Origin: Enterobacter cloacae
Lineage (GTDB): Bacteria; Pseudomonadota; Gammaproteobacteria; Enterobacterales; Enterobacteriaceae
Length of the DNA: 64,000 nucleotides
NCBI RefSeq assembly: GCF_011078175.1
Contig: NZ_JAALCJ010000007.1
Span: 186,001 to 250,000 of the forward strand
Direction: 5' to 3'
Below the pieces are notes generated by a model. The model was not told the DNA's origin and did not search any database. It saw nothing but the letters and a program-made list of their open reading frames with translations. Both the position numbers and the translations under genes were made by a program. Of the stretch, positions 45,511 to 60,682 are shown in pieces (position 1 is the first letter of the stretch; every line of letters begins with the position of its first letter).

Positions 45511-47303
45511 TGGTCAACGTCGGTGCCTTTAATTAGCGCCACGTGATAAGCCAGCAGTTGCAGCGGAACGGTGTAGAAGATTGGCGCAATCACCTCTTCC
45601 ACATGCGGCATCTCAATGATGTGCATATTGTCGCTGCTGGCGAAACCGGCATCTTTATCCGCAAAGACGTACAGTACACCGCCACGGGCGCGCACCTCTT
45701 CGATATTAGATTTCAGCTTCTCCAGCAGTTCGTTGTTCGGTGCCACCACGATAACCGGCATATCGGCGTCGATCAGCGCCAGCGGGCCATGTTTCAGTTC
45801 ACCTGCCGCGTAGGCTTCAGCATGAATATAAGAGATCTCTTTCAGCTTCAACGCGCCTTCCAGCGCAATCGGATACTGATCGCCACGACCCAGGAACAGG
45901 GAGTGATGTTTGTCAGAGAAATCTTCAGCCAGCGCTTCAATGCGTTTGTCCTGAGACAGCATTTGTTCAATACGGCTCGGCAATGCCTGAAGGCCATGCA
46001 CAATGTCGTGTTCAACGGAAGCATCCAGACCTTTCAGACGCGCCAGTTTCGCCACCAGCATCAGCAGAACGGTCAGCTGAGTGGTGAATGCCTTGGTGGA
46101 GGCCACGCCGATTTCGGTGCCAGCTTTGGTCATCAGCGCCAGATCGGATTCACGTACCAGCGAGGAGCCCGGCACGTTACAGATGGCCAGCGAGCCCAGG
46201 TAACCCAACTCTTTTGAAAGACGCAGCGCTGCCAGGGTATCTGCCGTTTCGCCAGACTGAGAAAGGGTAATCATCAGGCTGTTACGACGCACCGCAGATT
46301 TGCGATAGCGGAACTCAGAGGCGATTTCCACATCGCACGGCACCCCCGCCAGGGATTCAAACCAGTAGCGAGAGACCATGCCGGAGTTGTATGAGGTACC
46401 GCAGGCTACGATCTGAATGTGCTCGACTTTGCCCAGCAGCTCGTTGGCGTTGGCGCCCAGCTCGCTCAGATCCACTTCGCCGTGGCTGATGCGCCCGGTC
46501 AGCGTGTTTTTAATAGCGTTTGGCTGCTCGTAGATCTCTTTCTGCATGTAATGGCGATAAGCGCCTTTGTCGCCCGCGTCGTATTGCAGGTTTGATTCGA
46601 TCTCCTGACGCTTAACCTGCTCGCCTTTAGTGTCGAATACGGTCACGTTGCGACGTGTCACCTCGGCAATATCGCCCTCTTCAAGGAAGATAAAGCGACG
46701 GGTAACCGGCAGCAGCGCCAGCTGGTCGGAAGCGATGAAGTTTTCACCCATGCCCATACCAATCACCATTGGGCTACCGGATCGCGCGGCCAGCAACGTG
46801 GACGGATCGCGGGAATCCATGATCACCGTACCGTAAGCACCGCGCAGCTGAGGGATCGCGCGCAGCACCGCATCACGCAGTGTACCGCCCTGTGCCAGTT
46901 CCCAGTGGACAAGGTGAGCAATCACTTCGGTGTCGGTTTCAGAGACGAAGGTATAGCCGCGCGCTTTCAGTTCTTCGCGCAGCGGTTCGTGGTTTTCGAT
47001 AATGCCGTTATGCACAACCACAATGTGTTCAGATACATGCGGGTGTGCGTTACCTTCAGACGGTTCGCCGTGGGTCGCCCAGCGGGTGTGTGCAATACCG
47101 GTACCACCGTGCAGCGGATGTTCTTCCGCGGCCTGAGCCAGCATTTGCACTTTTCCGAGACGGCGCAGACGGGTCATATGACCTTCTGCATCGACAACAG
47201 CCAGACCGGCAGAGTCGTAACCACGGTATTCCAGACGACGTAAACCTTCGAGAAGGATTTCAGCAATATCACGCTGCGCAACTGCGCCAACAATTCCACA
47301 CAT
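45474..47303 (-). CDS. glmS: glutamine–fructose-6-phosphate aminotransferase GlmS
   Basis: A 609-residue enzyme that makes glucosamine-6-phosphate, the first step to UDP-GlcNAc for peptidoglycan and LPS. The glutaminase domain begins with Met then catalytic Cys (MCGIVGAV); two SIS sugar-isomerase domains follow ([29 protein letters not shown]); C-terminus [11 protein letters not shown]. In E. coli the sRNA GlmZ activates it by binding the leader; the 225 bp glmU–glmS gap would allow this. It is downstream of glmU. Confidence 0.98.
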   Translation of the reverse strand: MCGIVGAVAQRDIAEILLEGLRRLEYRGYDSAGLAVVDAEGHMTRLRRLGKVQMLAQAAEEHPLHGGTGIAHTRWATHGEPSEGNAHPHVSEHIVVVHNGIIENHEPLREELKARGYTFVSETDTEVIAHLVHWELAQGGTLRDAVLRAIPQLRGAYGTVIMDSRDPSTLLAARSGSPMVIGMGMGENFIASDQLALLPVTRRFIFLEEGDIAEVTRRNVTVFDTKGEQVKRQEIESNLQYDAGDKGAYRHYMQKEIYEQPNAIKNTLTGRISHGEVDLSELGANANELLGKVEHIQIVACGTSYNSGMVSRYWFESLAGVPCDVEIASEFRYRKSAVRRNSLMITLSQSGETADTLAALRLSKELGYLGSLAICNVPGSSLVRESDLALMTKAGTEIGVASTKAFTTQLTVLLMLVAKLARLKGLDASVEHDIVHGLQALPSRIEQMLSQDKRIEALAEDFSDKHHSLFLGRGDQYPIALEGALKLKEISYIHAEAYAAGELKHGPLALIDADMPVIVVAPNNELLEKLKSNIEEVRARGGVLYVFADKDAGFASSDNMHIIEMPHVEEVIAPIFYTVPLQLLAYHVALIKGTDVDQPRNLAKSVTVE

Positions 47304-47454
47304 AGTTTTAGATTCCGAATTTAGGCATGATGCCTGCGTTGTCGCTGACCTGTATTTACCCTTTACGGGCGCCCCGAGCCTTGTAGAGAGTGGGGTTATT
47401 TTTATGGGTACTGCCTGTGGGGGGAGATATATATTTACCTCCTCTCCCGGGTTT

Positions 47455-47523
47455 GCCTGATGACAGCTACGTCTTATCAGGCTTACTCAATCGTAAGGCG
47501 AGTAAGCGTAGCGCCACCCGCCT
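47455..47523. repeat. REP-like element between glmU and glmS
   Basis: The stretch has GCCTGATGACAGCTACGTCT–TATCAGGC and then AGGCGAGTAAGCGTAGCGCC–CACCCGCC, two REP-like palindromes. It follows the glmU stop by 6 bp and may mark the processing region of the glmUS mRNA. Confidence 0.65.
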
Positions 47524-47528
47524 TGTTG

Positions 47529-48899
47529 TTACTTTTTCTTCACCGGACGTTTCCAGCCCTGCTTACTGACCTGCGGCACGCGGCTTAACACCAGCTCGTT
47601 CTCGGCCACATCGCGCGTGACGGTGGTCCCGGCAGCAATGGTCACGCCATTACCCACGGTAACAGGCGCCACCAGCTGGGTGTCGGAGCCAACAAACACA
47701 TCATCGCCGATGATGGTTTTAAACTTATTGGCACCGTCATAGTTACAGGTGATCGTCCCTGCACCAATGTTTACGTTATCGCCAATTTCTGCATCGCCCA
47801 GATAGGTCAGATGACCCGCTTTAGAGCCTTTGCCCAGACGCGCTTTTTTCATTTCGACGAAGTTACCTACGTGAGCACCTTCCAGCAGCTCAGCGCCCGG
47901 GCGCAGACGTGCAAACGGGCCAATGGTACATGCCGCCTCAAGATGGGCATCTTCCACCACGCTATACGGGCTAATTTCGCAGTCGTCACCGATAACGCTG
48001 TTTTTAATCACACAGCCAGTGCCGATTTTGACGCGATTGCCCAGCGTGACGTTACCTTCCAGGATAACGTTAGTATCAATTTCAACGTCGCGCCCGTGGT
48101 TCAGCGTACCGCGCAGATCGAAACGCGCCGGATCGCGCAGCATGACGCCCGCGAGCAACAGTTTTTCTGCCTGCTCAGACTGGTAAATACGCTCCAGGCG
48201 GGAAAGCTGGAGACGGTTGTTAACCCCGTCTGTTTCGCTGATGCGAGCCGGGTGAACGGCAGCAATCTCCCGCCCTTCCTGGTATGCCATCGCAATAATA
48301 TCGGTGATGTAATACTCACCTTGCGCGTTATTGTTATTAAGCTTAGACAGCCAGCGCTTCATATCCGCACCGTTCGCAATCAGGATGCCGGTGTTGATCT
48401 CCTGAATCTGGCGCTGTTCGTCAGTGGCATCTTTATGCTCAACAATCCCCGTCACGTTGCCGTTTTCGCGGGTAATACGGCCATAACCACTGGGATCGTC
48501 CAGCACGACGGTTAACAACCCAATACCACCCTGCGGTTTGGCTTCGCGCAGGCGAGAGAGGGTTTCAACGGAGATCAGCGGGACGTCGCCGTAGAGCATC
48601 AGGATATCTTCATCATCAGAGAAGAAGGGTGCAGCCTGCTGCATTGCATGACCCGTACCCAGCTGTTCTGCCTGTAGCACCCAGTTGAGATTGTCGTCAC
48701 GCAGCGTTTTTTTCAGCAAATCGCCGCCATGTCCATAAACCAGATGCACCTGGCTGGCGCCTAGTTCATTAGCTGCATCAATAACATGCTGCACCATTGG
48801 CTTTCCTGCCAGCGTGTGGAGCACTTTAGGCAGATCGGAATACATGCGGGTACCTTTGCCTGCGGCAAGGATCACCACGCTCATCGCACTGTTTAACAT
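47529..48899 (-). CDS. glmU: bifunctional GlmU (acetyltransferase/uridyltransferase)
   Basis: A 456-residue enzyme making UDP-N-acetylglucosamine from glucosamine-1-phosphate. N-terminal pyrophosphorylase with [21 protein letters not shown]-terminal left-handed beta-helix of hexapeptide repeats from about residue 250 (for example [20 protein letters not shown]), with [18 protein letters not shown] 48899 (MLNSAMSVV) is chosen over a start two codons upstream. Cotranscribed with glmS as in E. coli. Confidence 0.98.
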   Translation of the reverse strand: MLNSAMSVVILAAGKGTRMYSDLPKVLHTLAGKPMVQHVIDAANELGASQVHLVYGHGGDLLKKTLRDDNLNWVLQAEQLGTGHAMQQAAPFFSDDEDILMLYGDVPLISVETLSRLREAKPQGGIGLLTVVLDDPSGYGRITRENGNVTGIVEHKDATDEQRQIQEINTGILIANGADMKRWLSKLNNNNAQGEYYITDIIAMAYQEGREIAAVHPARISETDGVNNRLQLSRLERIYQSEQAEKLLLAGVMLRDPARFDLRGTLNHGRDVEIDTNVILEGNVTLGNRVKIGTGCVIKNSVIGDDCEISPYSVVEDAHLEAACTIGPFARLRPGAELLEGAHVGNFVEMKKARLGKGSKAGHLTYLGDAEIGDNVNIGAGTITCNYDGANKFKTIIGDDVFVGSDTQLVAPVTVGNGVTIAAGTTVTRDVAENELVLSRVPQVSKQGWKRPVKKK

Positions 48900-48983
48900 A
48901 CGCATCCTGACTGTAGTTTGTGTGAGAAGTAAAAACGTTTGATGCTTAAAATTCTACATCTTTTTCATCATGAATTAAGGCCG

Positions 48984-49019
48984 AAAAAAAAAGCCAGCCT
49001 GGGATCCAGACTGGCTTTT
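48984..49019 (-). terminator. terminator of the atp operon
   Basis: On the minus strand AAAAGCCAGTCTGGATCCCA pairs with GGCTGGCTTTT and is followed by a run of T residues (48992–48984). It lies 18 bp after the atpC stop. Confidence 0.9.
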
Positions 49020-49037
49020 GTGCTTTTCAAGCCGGTG

Positions 49038-49457
49038 TTACATCGCTTTTTTGGTCAACTCGATAACGCGCAGTTTCGCGATCGCTTTGGCCAGCTCCGC
49101 AGACGCCTGAGCGTAATCCACGTCACCATGAGAGCTGCTAATGTGCTCTTCAGCCTTACGCTTCGATTCCAGGGCTCGTGCTTCGTCGAGATCCTGGCCA
49201 CGAATAGCGGTATCGGCCAGAACGGTCACACTGCCTGGCTGCACTTCAAGAATGCCGCCGGACAGATAGATAAACTCTTCATGACCGAACTGTTTAACGA
49301 TGCGGATCATACCAGGCTTAATGGCGGTGAGCAGCGGTGCGTGACCCGGGAAAATACCCAGTTCACCTTCACTACCCGTTACCTGGATTTTCTCGACCAG
49401 ACCAGAGAACATTTGTTGCTCTGCGCTGACGACGTCCAGGTGGTAAGTCATTGCCAT
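49038..49457 (-). CDS. atpC: ATP synthase F1 subunit epsilon
   Basis: A 139-residue rotor-stalk subunit that inhibits ATP hydrolysis. N-terminal beta-sandwich ([39 protein letters not shown]) and C-terminal helix pair ([18 protein letters not shown]). Last gene of the atp operon, 20 bp after atpD. Confidence 0.98.
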   Translation of the reverse strand: MAMTYHLDVVSAEQQMFSGLVEKIQVTGSEGELGIFPGHAPLLTAIKPGMIRIVKQFGHEEFIYLSGGILEVQPGSVTVLADTAIRGQDLDEARALESKRKAEEHISSSHGDVDYAQASAELAKAIAKLRVIELTKKAM

Positions 49458-49477
49458 ATCACCCTCCGATTAAGGCG

Positions 49478-51755
<2,278 letters not shown>

Positions 51756-51806
51756 GAGCTTCTCCTCAATGCCAGACGGCTTGTCCTGAGACAAGCCGCC
51801 GGACGA

Positions 51807-53348
51807 TTACCAGGATTGGGTTGCTTTGAAGGAATCGAGGATAGCTTTCAGCTTGCCTTCGATTTCGTCGTTATAGCCACCGGTCTGGTTGATCTCTTGC
51901 ATCAGCGGAGCGTGATCACGGTCGACGTAAGCCAGCAGAGCGGCTTCGAAGCTACCGATTTTCGCCAGTTCCACATCTTCGAGGTAACCGCGTTCAGCCG
52001 CGAACAGCACCAGGCCCTGCTGCGCAACAGACATTGGAGCGTACTGTTTCTGCTTCAGCAGCTCGGTCACTTTCTGACCGTGGCTCAGCTGTTTACGGGT
52101 TGCTTCATCCAGATCGGATGCGAACTGAGAGAACGCAGCCAGTTCACGATACTGTGCCAGCGCGGTACGGATACCACCGGACAGTTTCTTGATGATCTTG
52201 GTCTGAGCAGCACCACCCACACGGGATACGGAGATACCCGGGTTAACCGCCGGACGAATACCGGAGTTAAACAGGTTAGTTTCCAGGAAGATCTGACCAT
52301 CGGTAATGGAGATTACGTTGGTCGGAACGAACGCAGAAACGTCACCCGCCTGGGTTTCAATGATCGGCAGCGCGGTCAGAGAACCTGTTTTACCCTTCAC
52401 TTCACCTTTGGTGAAGTTCTCGACGTACTCCGCGTTAACGCGGGAAGCACGCTCCAGCAGACGAGAGTGGAGGTAGAATACGTCGCCAGGGAATGCTTCA
52501 CGTCCAGGTGGACGACGGAGCAGCAGGGAAACCTGACGATAAGCAACAGCCTGTTTAGACAGGTCATCGTATACGATCAGTGCATCTTCACCGCGGTCAC
52601 GGAAGTATTCGCCCATTGCACAACCCGCGTATGGCGCCAGGTATTGCAGTGCAGCAGATTCAGAAGCGGTAGCCACAACCACGATGGTGTTAGCCAGCGC
52701 GCCGTGCTCTTCCAGTTTACGAACCACGTTAGAAATGGTGGACGCTTTCTGGCCGATAGCCACGTACACACATTTGATGCCGGAGTCGCGCTGGTTGATG
52801 ATGGCATCGATCGCCATCGCGGTTTTACCGGTCTGACGGTCACCGATGATCAGTTCACGCTGACCACGACCGATTGGGATCATGGCGTCAACGGACTTAT
52901 AACCTGTCTGAACAGGCTGATCTACGGACTGACGATCGATAACGCCTGGTGCGATAACTTCGATTGGGGAGAAGCCATCGTGCTCAACCGGACCTTTACC
53001 GTCGATTGGCGCACCCAGGGTGTTAACAACGCGACCCAGCAGGCCACGGCCAACCGGCACTTCCAGAATACGGCCAGTACACTTAACCTTCATGCCTTCG
53101 GCGAGGTCAGCGTATGGACCCATCACAACGGCACCTACGGAGTCGCGCTCCAGGTTCAGTGCGATAGCGTAACGGTTACCCGGCAGGGAAATCATCTCAC
53201 CCTGCATACAATCGGCCAGGCCGTGGATGCGGATAACACCGTCACTTACAGAAACAATAGTACCTTCGTTGTGAGCTTCACTCACAACACTGAACTGAGC
53301 AATGCGCTGCTTGATCAGTTCGCTGATTTCGGTGGAATTCAGTTGCAT
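51807..53348 (-). CDS. atpA: ATP synthase F1 subunit alpha
   Basis: The 513-residue non-catalytic nucleotide-binding subunit. P-loop [15 protein letters not shown], arginine-finger region, and [17 protein letters not shown] signature are present. It lies 12 bp after atpH. Confidence 0.99.
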   Translation of the reverse strand: MQLNSTEISELIKQRIAQFSVVSEAHNEGTIVSVSDGVIRIHGLADCMQGEMISLPGNRYAIALNLERDSVGAVVMGPYADLAEGMKVKCTGRILEVPVGRGLLGRVVNTLGAPIDGKGPVEHDGFSPIEVIAPGVIDRQSVDQPVQTGYKSVDAMIPIGRGQRELIIGDRQTGKTAMAIDAIINQRDSGIKCVYVAIGQKASTISNVVRKLEEHGALANTIVVVATASESAALQYLAPYAGCAMGEYFRDRGEDALIVYDDLSKQAVAYRQVSLLLRRPPGREAFPGDVFYLHSRLLERASRVNAEYVENFTKGEVKGKTGSLTALPIIETQAGDVSAFVPTNVISITDGQIFLETNLFNSGIRPAVNPGISVSRVGGAAQTKIIKKLSGGIRTALAQYRELAAFSQFASDLDEATRKQLSHGQKVTELLKQKQYAPMSVAQQGLVLFAAERGYLEDVELAKIGSFEAALLAYVDRDHAPLMQEINQTGGYNDEIEGKLKAILDSFKATQSW

Positions 53349-53360
53349 GCTCCAGTCCCC

Positions 53361-53894
53361 TTAAGACTGCAAGACGTCTGCAAGGCGCTCAAGACGGCCG
53401 CGTACGCTGCCATCAATGACCATATCACCCGAGCGGATGATTACGCCTGCCATTACAGACTTATCGATTTTGCAATTCAGCTTAACTTTGCGTGACAGAC
53501 GTTTTTCCATCGCGGCGGTGATTTTCGCAAGCTGTTCGTCACTCAGTTCAGTCGCGGAAGTCACTTCGACTTCTGCGGTAGCTTCACTGAGGGCACGTAA
53601 GTGCTCAAACTGCTCAAGAACATCCGGGAGCACACGGAGACGACCATTTTCCGCCATCACCTTAATCAGGTTCTGGCCGTTGGCATCCAGTTGCTCTCCG
53701 CACACGGCGATAAACGACGCGGCGAGGGTTTCAGGCGCTAGCGCACCAGAAAGCAACTCGGCCATTTGTTCGTTTTTCGTCACCTCAGCGGCAAACGCCA
53801 GCATATTCTGCCAGCGATCGACATTTTGGTGTTCGACAGCAAAGTCAAAAGCTGCTTTGGCGTAGGGGCGAGCTACCGTAACAAATTCAGACAT
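53361..53894 (-). CDS. atpH: ATP synthase F1 subunit delta
   Basis: A 177-residue subunit that connects F1 to the peripheral stalk. N-terminal six-helix bundle ([15 protein letters not shown]) and C-terminal part with [20 protein letters not shown], the OSCP/delta signature. It lies 14 bp after atpF. Confidence 0.98.
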   Translation of the reverse strand: MSEFVTVARPYAKAAFDFAVEHQNVDRWQNMLAFAAEVTKNEQMAELLSGALAPETLAASFIAVCGEQLDANGQNLIKVMAENGRLRVLPDVLEQFEHLRALSEATAEVEVTSATELSDEQLAKITAAMEKRLSRKVKLNCKIDKSVMAGVIIRSGDMVIDGSVRGRLERLADVLQS

Positions 53895-53908
53895 CAGCCC
53901 CTCCCTCC

Positions 53909-54379
53909 TTACAGTTCAGCGACAAGTTTGTCCACGATGTCGCTGTTAGCAGCTTCATCCACGGAACGTTCGATGATCTTCTCGGCGCCAGCAACAGCCA
54001 GAATCGCAACCTGCTTACGCAGTTCTTCACGAGCACGTTTACGCTCAGCTTCAATTTCAGCCTGAGCCTGTGTCACGATCTTAGTACGTTCCTGTTCTGC
54101 TTCAGCTTTGGCTTCGTCCAGGATCTGAGAACGGCGTTTGTTAGCCTGTTCAATGATTACCTGAGCTTCAGCTTTCGCTTTTTTCAGCTGGTCTGTCGCG
54201 TTGGCCTGTGCAAGGTCCAAATCTTTCTTAGCGCGTTCTGCGGAAGCCAGACCGTCAGCAATTTCTTTCTGACGTTTTTCGATGGCAGCCATTAAAGGCG
54301 GCCATACATACTTCATGCAGAACCAGACAAAGAGAATAAACGCGATGGCCTGGCCGAGGATTGTTGCGTTCATGTTCAC
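53909..54379 (-). CDS. atpF: ATP synthase Fo subunit b
   Basis: A 156-residue peripheral stalk subunit: one N-terminal membrane helix ([19 protein letters not shown]) and a long charged coiled coil rich in Ala, Glu, Lys and Arg ([20 protein letters not shown]). The start is GTG 54379, as in E. coli; an ATG two codons later is possible. Confidence 0.98.
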   Translation of the reverse strand: MNMNATILGQAIAFILFVWFCMKYVWPPLMAAIEKRQKEIADGLASAERAKKDLDLAQANATDQLKKAKAEAQVIIEQANKRRSQILDEAKAEAEQERTKIVTQAQAEIEAERKRAREELRKQVAILAVAGAEKIIERSVDEAANSDIVDKLVAEL

Positions 54380-54395
54380 AGCACAATACCTCTTA

Positions 54396-54705
<310 letters not shown>

Positions 54706-54716
54706 TTGGTAAAAAA

Positions 54717-55921
<1,205 letters not shown>

Positions 55922-56011
55922 CACGTTTTTACTCCTGCTCCCTTCGAGGTATGCCGCGTGTCGTATAAAACGTCCTTTAAGGCTCAGAGTCAAGCATCAA
56001 AAAGCGGTCAA

Positions 56012-56039
56012 ATTATACGGTGCGTACCCGTGATTTCAA
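56012..56039 (-). promoter_or_regulatory. main atp operon promoter
   Basis: On the minus strand TTGAAA (56039–56034), 16 bp spacer, TATAAT (56017–56012). The downstream leader keeps the E. coli sequence, including GAAGGGAGCAGGAG before atpI. Confidence 0.8.
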
Positions 56040-56226
56040 ACATTAAGTAGCGAAAAGGTGAATAAATGTTTAAATATTTTTCCCCAGTGCTATTTTTCAA
56101 CTTTTGACCTTAGTGCCGTGCTTCAGGCAAAACTGCAAACAGCGCGAAAACGTTGATGATAAAGCGTGCACGAGATCACAAAATGCACATTTGCGATAAA
56201 GTGGTATTTATCAAAGACGTAAAACG

Positions 56227-56252
56227 TTTAATTTCATCTTTATGAAATTAAA
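56227..56252. repeat. AT-rich 11 bp hairpin
   Basis: TTTAATTTCAT (56227–56237), loop CTTT, ATGAAATTAAA (56242–56252): a perfect inverted repeat in the gene-free spacer. Function unknown. Confidence 0.7.
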
Positions 56253-56537
56253 GCAAAAAACCAGTAACTATTTTTAAAACACACCCGTATACAACAAAAA
56301 CCTTTTATTGACATTCTTAATAAATATTTAACATTACATTCTTGTTGCCCGCTCCCACTTTTAGCAGACTGATATTTTCATTGTTGATTATCTTCATGGT
56401 GAATGAATCACCTCAGGTTAATAGCAAGAAAATCCATGGTAACAACAAGGTTAAATTAACAACGGCCAAATCTGACTGGATGTGCTGCTTTTTAACACGA
56501 TCGGAACAGCACAAATTCCACATTTTTAATTAAATTT

Positions 56538-57161
56538 TTAAAAAGAGTTTGGCTTAATTATCACCAAATGTCGTTCACCCTCGAGCTGAGGGATTTGGAG
56601 TTTCTCAATGGATTCGACAGCAAAACCGTCCGGAAGCTGCTCGATTTCGTCTCCCGGAAGTTGCCCTTTCAGCGCATAAAAACGTCCGTTCTCCGCCGGC
56701 AGGTGTTTGCACCAGCTCACCATGTCATTGAGTGAGGCAAACGCACGGCTGATAACGCCGTCAAACGGTGGCTCAGCCGGAAACGCCTCTACCCTGCTCT
56801 GCACGGGCGTGATGTTTTCCAGCTTTAGTTCATGCTGAACCTGGCGTAAAAAGCGTACGCGCTTGCCAAGGCTGTCCAGCAGTGTGAAATGACTTTCTGG
56901 TCGAACAATAGACAACGGAACGCCCGGCAAGCCAGGACCGGTTCCCACGTCGATAAACCGTTCACCGTTCAGATACGGTGCCACCACGATGCTATCGAGA
57001 ATATGGCGAATCAGCATCTCGTTGGGATCGCGTACGGAGGTAAGGTTGTACGCTTTGTTCCATTTGTTCAGCATATCGACATAGGCCACCAGCTGATTTT
57101 TCTGATGATCGGTGAGCGAAATACCTGCCTGTTCCAGCAGACGAGAGAGTTTATTGAGCAC
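56538..57161 (-). CDS. rsmG: 16S rRNA m7G527 methyltransferase RsmG
   Basis: A 207-residue SAM-dependent methyltransferase acting on G527 of 16S rRNA; loss gives low-level streptomycin resistance. SAM-binding motif [18 protein letters not shown] near residue 68–85, and [12 protein letters not shown]. The start is GTG 57161. Same strand as mnmG, 107 bp downstream with a REP pair between. Confidence 0.97.
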   Translation of the reverse strand: MLNKLSRLLEQAGISLTDHQKNQLVAYVDMLNKWNKAYNLTSVRDPNEMLIRHILDSIVVAPYLNGERFIDVGTGPGLPGVPLSIVRPESHFTLLDSLGKRVRFLRQVQHELKLENITPVQSRVEAFPAEPPFDGVISRAFASLNDMVSWCKHLPAENGRFYALKGQLPGDEIEQLPDGFAVESIEKLQIPQLEGERHLVIIKPNSF

Positions 57162-57187
57162 GGTGAATACCTGTTGGGAAACTTAAG

Positions 57188-57258
57188 TGGCGGGTGGCGC
57201 TTCGCTAACCCGCCCTATGGGTTCAGTAGGCCCGGTAAGCGCAGCGCCACCGGGCAAT
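57188..57258. repeat. REP pair (BIME) between mnmG and rsmG
   Basis: Two REP units in opposite directions: GGCGGGTGGCGCTTCGCTAA–CCCGCC and TAGGCCCGGTAAGCGCAGCG–CCACCGGGC. This is a typical BIME arrangement, 10 bp after the mnmG stop. Confidence 0.85.
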
Positions 57259-57268
57259 TTTCAGAGCA

Positions 57269-59158
57269 TTACGCGCTGCGGCGCAGCATGCCCTGCTTTT
57301 TCAGCCACACCAGCAGAATCGAAATCGCGGCAGGTGTGACGCCGGAGATGCGTGAGGCCTGGCCAATCGACACAGGTTTGTGATCGTTCAGCTTAGCGAT
57401 CACTTCGTTAGACAGGCCCGTCACCTGACGGTAGTCCAGCATTTCCGGCAGCAGCGTGTTTTCGTTGCGCTGCTGTTTTTCGATCTCATCCTGCTGACGC
57501 GCAATGTAACCTTCGTATTTCACCTGAATTTCGACCTGCTCAGCCGCTTCTGCATCTTCAAGACCCGGGGCGAACGCGGTGAGTTTCACCAGATTTTCGT
57601 AGGTCACTTCCGGACGGCGCAGCAGATCTTCACCACTGGCTTCACGCGAGAGCGGCGCAGTTAAGTGAGCGTTCACTTCGGCAGCGGTTTCTGCCTGTGG
57701 ATTAACCCACGTGGTTTTCAGGCGCTGACGTTCCTGTTCGATACGCTCCAGCTTCTCGTTAAAGCGCGCCCAGCGTTCGTCATCCACCAGACCCAGCTCG
57801 CGACCGATTTCGGTCAGACGAAGATCGGCGTTGTCTTCGCGCAGCATCAGGCGATATTCCGCACGAGAGGTAAACATGCGGTACGGTTCTTTAGTCCCCA
57901 GCGTGCAGAGATCGTCGACCAGTACGCCCAGGTAAGCCTGAGAACGCGCCGGTGCCCAGCCCTCTTTCTCGGCAGAGAAGCGAGCGGCATTCAGACCGGC
58001 AAGCAGACCCTGTGCGGCGGCTTCTTCATACCCGGTGGTGCCGTTAATCTGGCCTGCGAAGAACAGACCCTGGATGAATTTGCTTTCCAGCGTCGGCTTC
58101 AGGTCACGCGGATCGAAGAAATCGTACTCAATAGCGTAGCCTGGGCGAACAATCTTCGCGTTTTCCATGCCCTGCATTGAACGCACAATCTGCATCTGCA
58201 CGTCGAACGGCAGGCTGGTGGAGATGCCGTTTGGGTAAATTTCGTTAGAGGTCAGCCCTTCCGGTTCGAGGAAGATCTGGTGCTGGTTACGATCGGCAAA
58301 GCGCATCACTTTGTCTTCGATCGACGGGCAATAACGTGGGCCGATCCCTTCGATCACGCCGGCGTACATTGGGCTGCGATCGAGGTTATTGCGGATCACG
58401 TCATGGGTTTTTTCATTGGTGTGTGTGATGTAGCACGGCACCTGCTGCGGATGTTGCGCCGCATTGCCCATGAACGAGAACACCGGCATCGGGTTATCGC
58501 CATGCTGCTGTGCCAGCACGCTGAAATCAATGGTGCGTGCATCAATACGCGGCGGCGTACCGGTTTTCAGGCGGCTTACGCGCAGCGGCAGCTCACGCAG
58601 ACGACGAGACAGCGGAATCGACGGCGGATCGCCAGCACGGCCACCGCTGTAGTTGTCCAGACCAATATGGATTTTACCGTCCAGGAATGTCCCGACGGTC
58701 AGCACCACCGCTTTTGCGCGGAACTTGAGACCCATCTGGGTCACAGCGCCGACTACACGATCGTTCTCTACGATAAGATCTTCCACTGCCTGCTGGAAGA
58801 TCATCAGGTTCGGTTGGTTCTCCAGCGCGGTGCGTACAGCCTGCCGGTAAAGAACGCGGTCTGCCTGTGCACGGGTGGCGCGAACAGCGGGACCTTTACT
58901 CGCGTTTAGTATCCTAAACTGGATGCCGGCATGATCGATCGCTTTCGCCATCAGGCCGCCAAGCGCATCCACTTCTTTTACCAGGTGTCCTTTCCCAATG
59001 CCGCCAATCGCCGGATTACAGGACATTTGTCCCAGCGTGTCGATATTGTGTGTCAAAAGCAGGGTCTGCTGACCCATTCGCGCTGCGGCCATTGCGGCCT
59101 CAGTGCCTGCGTGACCCCCGCCAATGATGATGACGTCAAAAGGATCCTGATAAAACAT
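57269..59158 (-). CDS. mnmG: tRNA uridine-5-carboxymethylaminomethyl enzyme MnmG
   Basis: A 629-residue FAD protein, partner of MnmE in wobble-uridine modification. FAD motif [20 protein letters not shown] at the N-terminus; conserved [12 protein letters not shown] and [14 protein letters not shown]-terminal helical domain that binds MnmE. It is transcribed away from oriC, which begins 89 bp upstream of its start. Confidence 0.98.
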   Translation of the reverse strand: MFYQDPFDVIIIGGGHAGTEAAMAAARMGQQTLLLTHNIDTLGQMSCNPAIGGIGKGHLVKEVDALGGLMAKAIDHAGIQFRILNASKGPAVRATRAQADRVLYRQAVRTALENQPNLMIFQQAVEDLIVENDRVVGAVTQMGLKFRAKAVVLTVGTFLDGKIHIGLDNYSGGRAGDPPSIPLSRRLRELPLRVSRLKTGTPPRIDARTIDFSVLAQQHGDNPMPVFSFMGNAAQHPQQVPCYITHTNEKTHDVIRNNLDRSPMYAGVIEGIGPRYCPSIEDKVMRFADRNQHQIFLEPEGLTSNEIYPNGISTSLPFDVQMQIVRSMQGMENAKIVRPGYAIEYDFFDPRDLKPTLESKFIQGLFFAGQINGTTGYEEAAAQGLLAGLNAARFSAEKEGWAPARSQAYLGVLVDDLCTLGTKEPYRMFTSRAEYRLMLREDNADLRLTEIGRELGLVDDERWARFNEKLERIEQERQRLKTTWVNPQAETAAEVNAHLTAPLSREASGEDLLRRPEVTYENLVKLTAFAPGLEDAEAAEQVEIQVKYEGYIARQQDEIEKQQRNENTLLPEMLDYRQVTGLSNEVIAKLNDHKPVSIGQASRISGVTPAAISILLVWLKKQGMLRRSA

Positions 59159-59246
59159 GGTGGTCTGCCTCGCGTAAAGCGGTATGAAAATGGATTGAAG
59201 CCCGGGCCGTGGATTCTACTCAACTTTAGTCTTTCGAGAAAGCATT

Positions 59247-59531
59247 GGGATCCTGGGCTATTAAAAAGAAGATCTTTTTATTTAGAGATCTGTTCTATTG
59301 TGATCTCTTATTAGGATCGCAGACCTTTGTGGATAAGTCCGATCCCATAAATAAGATCATGCAGTTAGGAAGGATCGTTTGCTGTGAATGATCGGTGATC
59401 CTGGACCGTATAAGCTGGGATCAGATCGCCACTTTATACACAGGTCAAAAACTAAACCAACGTTGTTCTTTGGATAACTACGGCTTAATACGAGCTTTTA
59501 ACCAGAGTTATCCACATCTGATCGCACGATC
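59247..59531. other. chromosomal replication origin oriC
   Basis: The AT-rich unwinding region (59247–59320) has GATCTNTT-type 13-mers. DnaA boxes: R1 TGTGGATAA 59328–59336; R2 TTATACACA 59434–59442; R3 TTTGGATAA 59469–59477; R4 TTATCCACA 59508–59516. I count 14 GATC sites in 59249–59531, for Dam methylation and SeqA sequestration. The stretch TGAATGATCGGTGATCCTGG near 59384 matches the IHF/Fis middle part of E. coli oriC. Position between mnmG and mioC is as expected. Confidence 0.97.
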
Positions 59532-59532
59532 T

Positions 59533-59982
59533 TTAATCGTTTTTGAGTAAATTTTTCCATTCCGCGAGCCAGATCTCAGCTGGATCTTCGGGAATGTCAT
59601 GATCGAGGATGTTGATCTTCAGCGTTTCACCCAGCTGTTTTGCTCCGCAGGCGGTCACCGCAGCTTCAACTTTCTCTATGGCGCCACAGAAAGTGTCATA
59701 TTCACGGCTGCCGATCCCCACAGCGCCAAACCGGACGTTTGACAGATCGGGCTGTTGTTCCAGCAGTTCGTCATATAAAGGTTGCAGGTTATCCGGCAGA
59801 TCGCCCGCGCCGTGCGTGGAGGTGATCAGCAGCCAGACCCCGTCAGTCGGGAGATCTTCCAGCAGCGGTCCGTGCAGCGTTTGTGTAGAAAAGCCCGCAT
59901 CTTCCAGCTTCTCAGCCAGATGTTCCGCTACATATTCCGCACCGCCCAGGGTGCTGCCGCTGATAAGAGTAATGTCCGCCAT
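59533..59982 (-). CDS. mioC: flavodoxin-like protein MioC
   Basis: A 149-residue FMN-binding flavodoxin-like protein. FMN loop SGSTLGGAEYVAE at residues 8–20; STHGAGDLPDNLQPLY and GIGSREYDTFCGA are the other two FMN-binding stretches. E. coli MioC helps biotin synthase in vitro. Its transcription runs into oriC, and a DnaA box lies near its promoter. Confidence 0.95.
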   Translation of the reverse strand: MADITLISGSTLGGAEYVAEHLAEKLEDAGFSTQTLHGPLLEDLPTDGVWLLITSTHGAGDLPDNLQPLYDELLEQQPDLSNVRFGAVGIGSREYDTFCGAIEKVEAAVTACGAKQLGETLKINILDHDIPEDPAEIWLAEWKNLLKND

Positions 59983-60042
59983 TGATCGCTCGCTCAGATA
60001 AAGAGGCGGCCATTGTACGCTGTGAACGAGCTGGGATCTACC

Positions 60043-60051
60043 TGTGGAAAA
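60043..60051 (-). promoter_or_regulatory. DnaA box upstream of mioC
   Basis: On the minus strand TTTTCCACA fits the DnaA consensus TTWTNCACA. In E. coli DnaA represses mioC from such a box; it lies 61 bp upstream of this start. Confidence 0.65.
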
Positions 60052-60072
60052 TGTGGGAATGAAATTGCCCGA

Positions 60073-60531
60073 TCACGGGCGGATAGTACGCATGATCGGG
60101 TTTTGCAGGGAGATCAGGGTTTCGGTGGACTGAATTTCATCGATTGTTTGGATCTTGTTGATAAGTACCTGCTGGAGGGCGTCGATGGATCGGCACATCA
60201 CCTTTATAAAGATGCTGTAGTGCCCGGTGGTGTAGTACGCCTCGGTGACTTCATCCAGCGCGTTCAGTTTCTCCAGCGCGGAGGGGTAATCTTTGGCGCT
60301 TTTCAGAATAATGCCAATGAAGCAGCAGACGTCGTAGCCGAGTTGCTTCGGGCTGACGTCAATGCGTGCGCCGGTGATGATCCCTGCCTGCTTCATTTTC
60401 TCGACGCGAACGTGAATGGTCCCCGGGCTGACGCCAAATTGTTTCGCCAGTTCGGCATACGCGGTGCGTGCGTTGGCCATGAGCGCCTCCAGGATGCCGC
60501 GGTCCAGATTGTCGATCTGATAATTTTCCAT
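60073..60531 (-). CDS. asnC: Lrp/AsnC-family regulator AsnC
   Basis: A 152-residue regulator: N-terminal helix-turn-helix (YAELAKQFGVSPGTIHVRVEK) and C-terminal RAM domain that binds asparagine. It activates the divergent asnA gene when asparagine is low and represses itself. The start at 60531 gives MENYQIDNLDRGIL as in E. coli. Confidence 0.97.
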   Translation of the reverse strand: MENYQIDNLDRGILEALMANARTAYAELAKQFGVSPGTIHVRVEKMKQAGIITGARIDVSPKQLGYDVCCFIGIILKSAKDYPSALEKLNALDEVTEAYYTTGHYSIFIKVMCRSIDALQQVLINKIQTIDEIQSTETLISLQNPIMRTIRP

Positions 60532-60682
60532 AGGTTTTTCTTATGAAGATTAATGATTCCTTCTATTCTAGCGTCTTATTTTAACGAATCAAAAGTGAAG
60601 GCGGCTTTTTGTTGATGGGTTATTGAATTAAGCGCCTTTTCTGTTGCTTAATCATTATCAACAGGACGCAGGAGTATAAATA

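Larger units (their letters stand above)
55922..56537. other. atp leader and AT-rich spacer to rsmG
   Basis: The first about 110 bp (to 56039) are the atp promoter and leader. The rest, 56040–56537, is AT-rich and holds no gene I can support. It includes a perfect hairpin at 56227–56252. A similar long spacer is present in E. coli between rsmG and atpI. Confidence 0.6.

Noticed and set aside
56342..56533. 63-codon open frame in the rsmG–atpI spacer
   Set aside because: Starts with TTG without a ribosome site, and its codon use is that of random AT-rich DNA.
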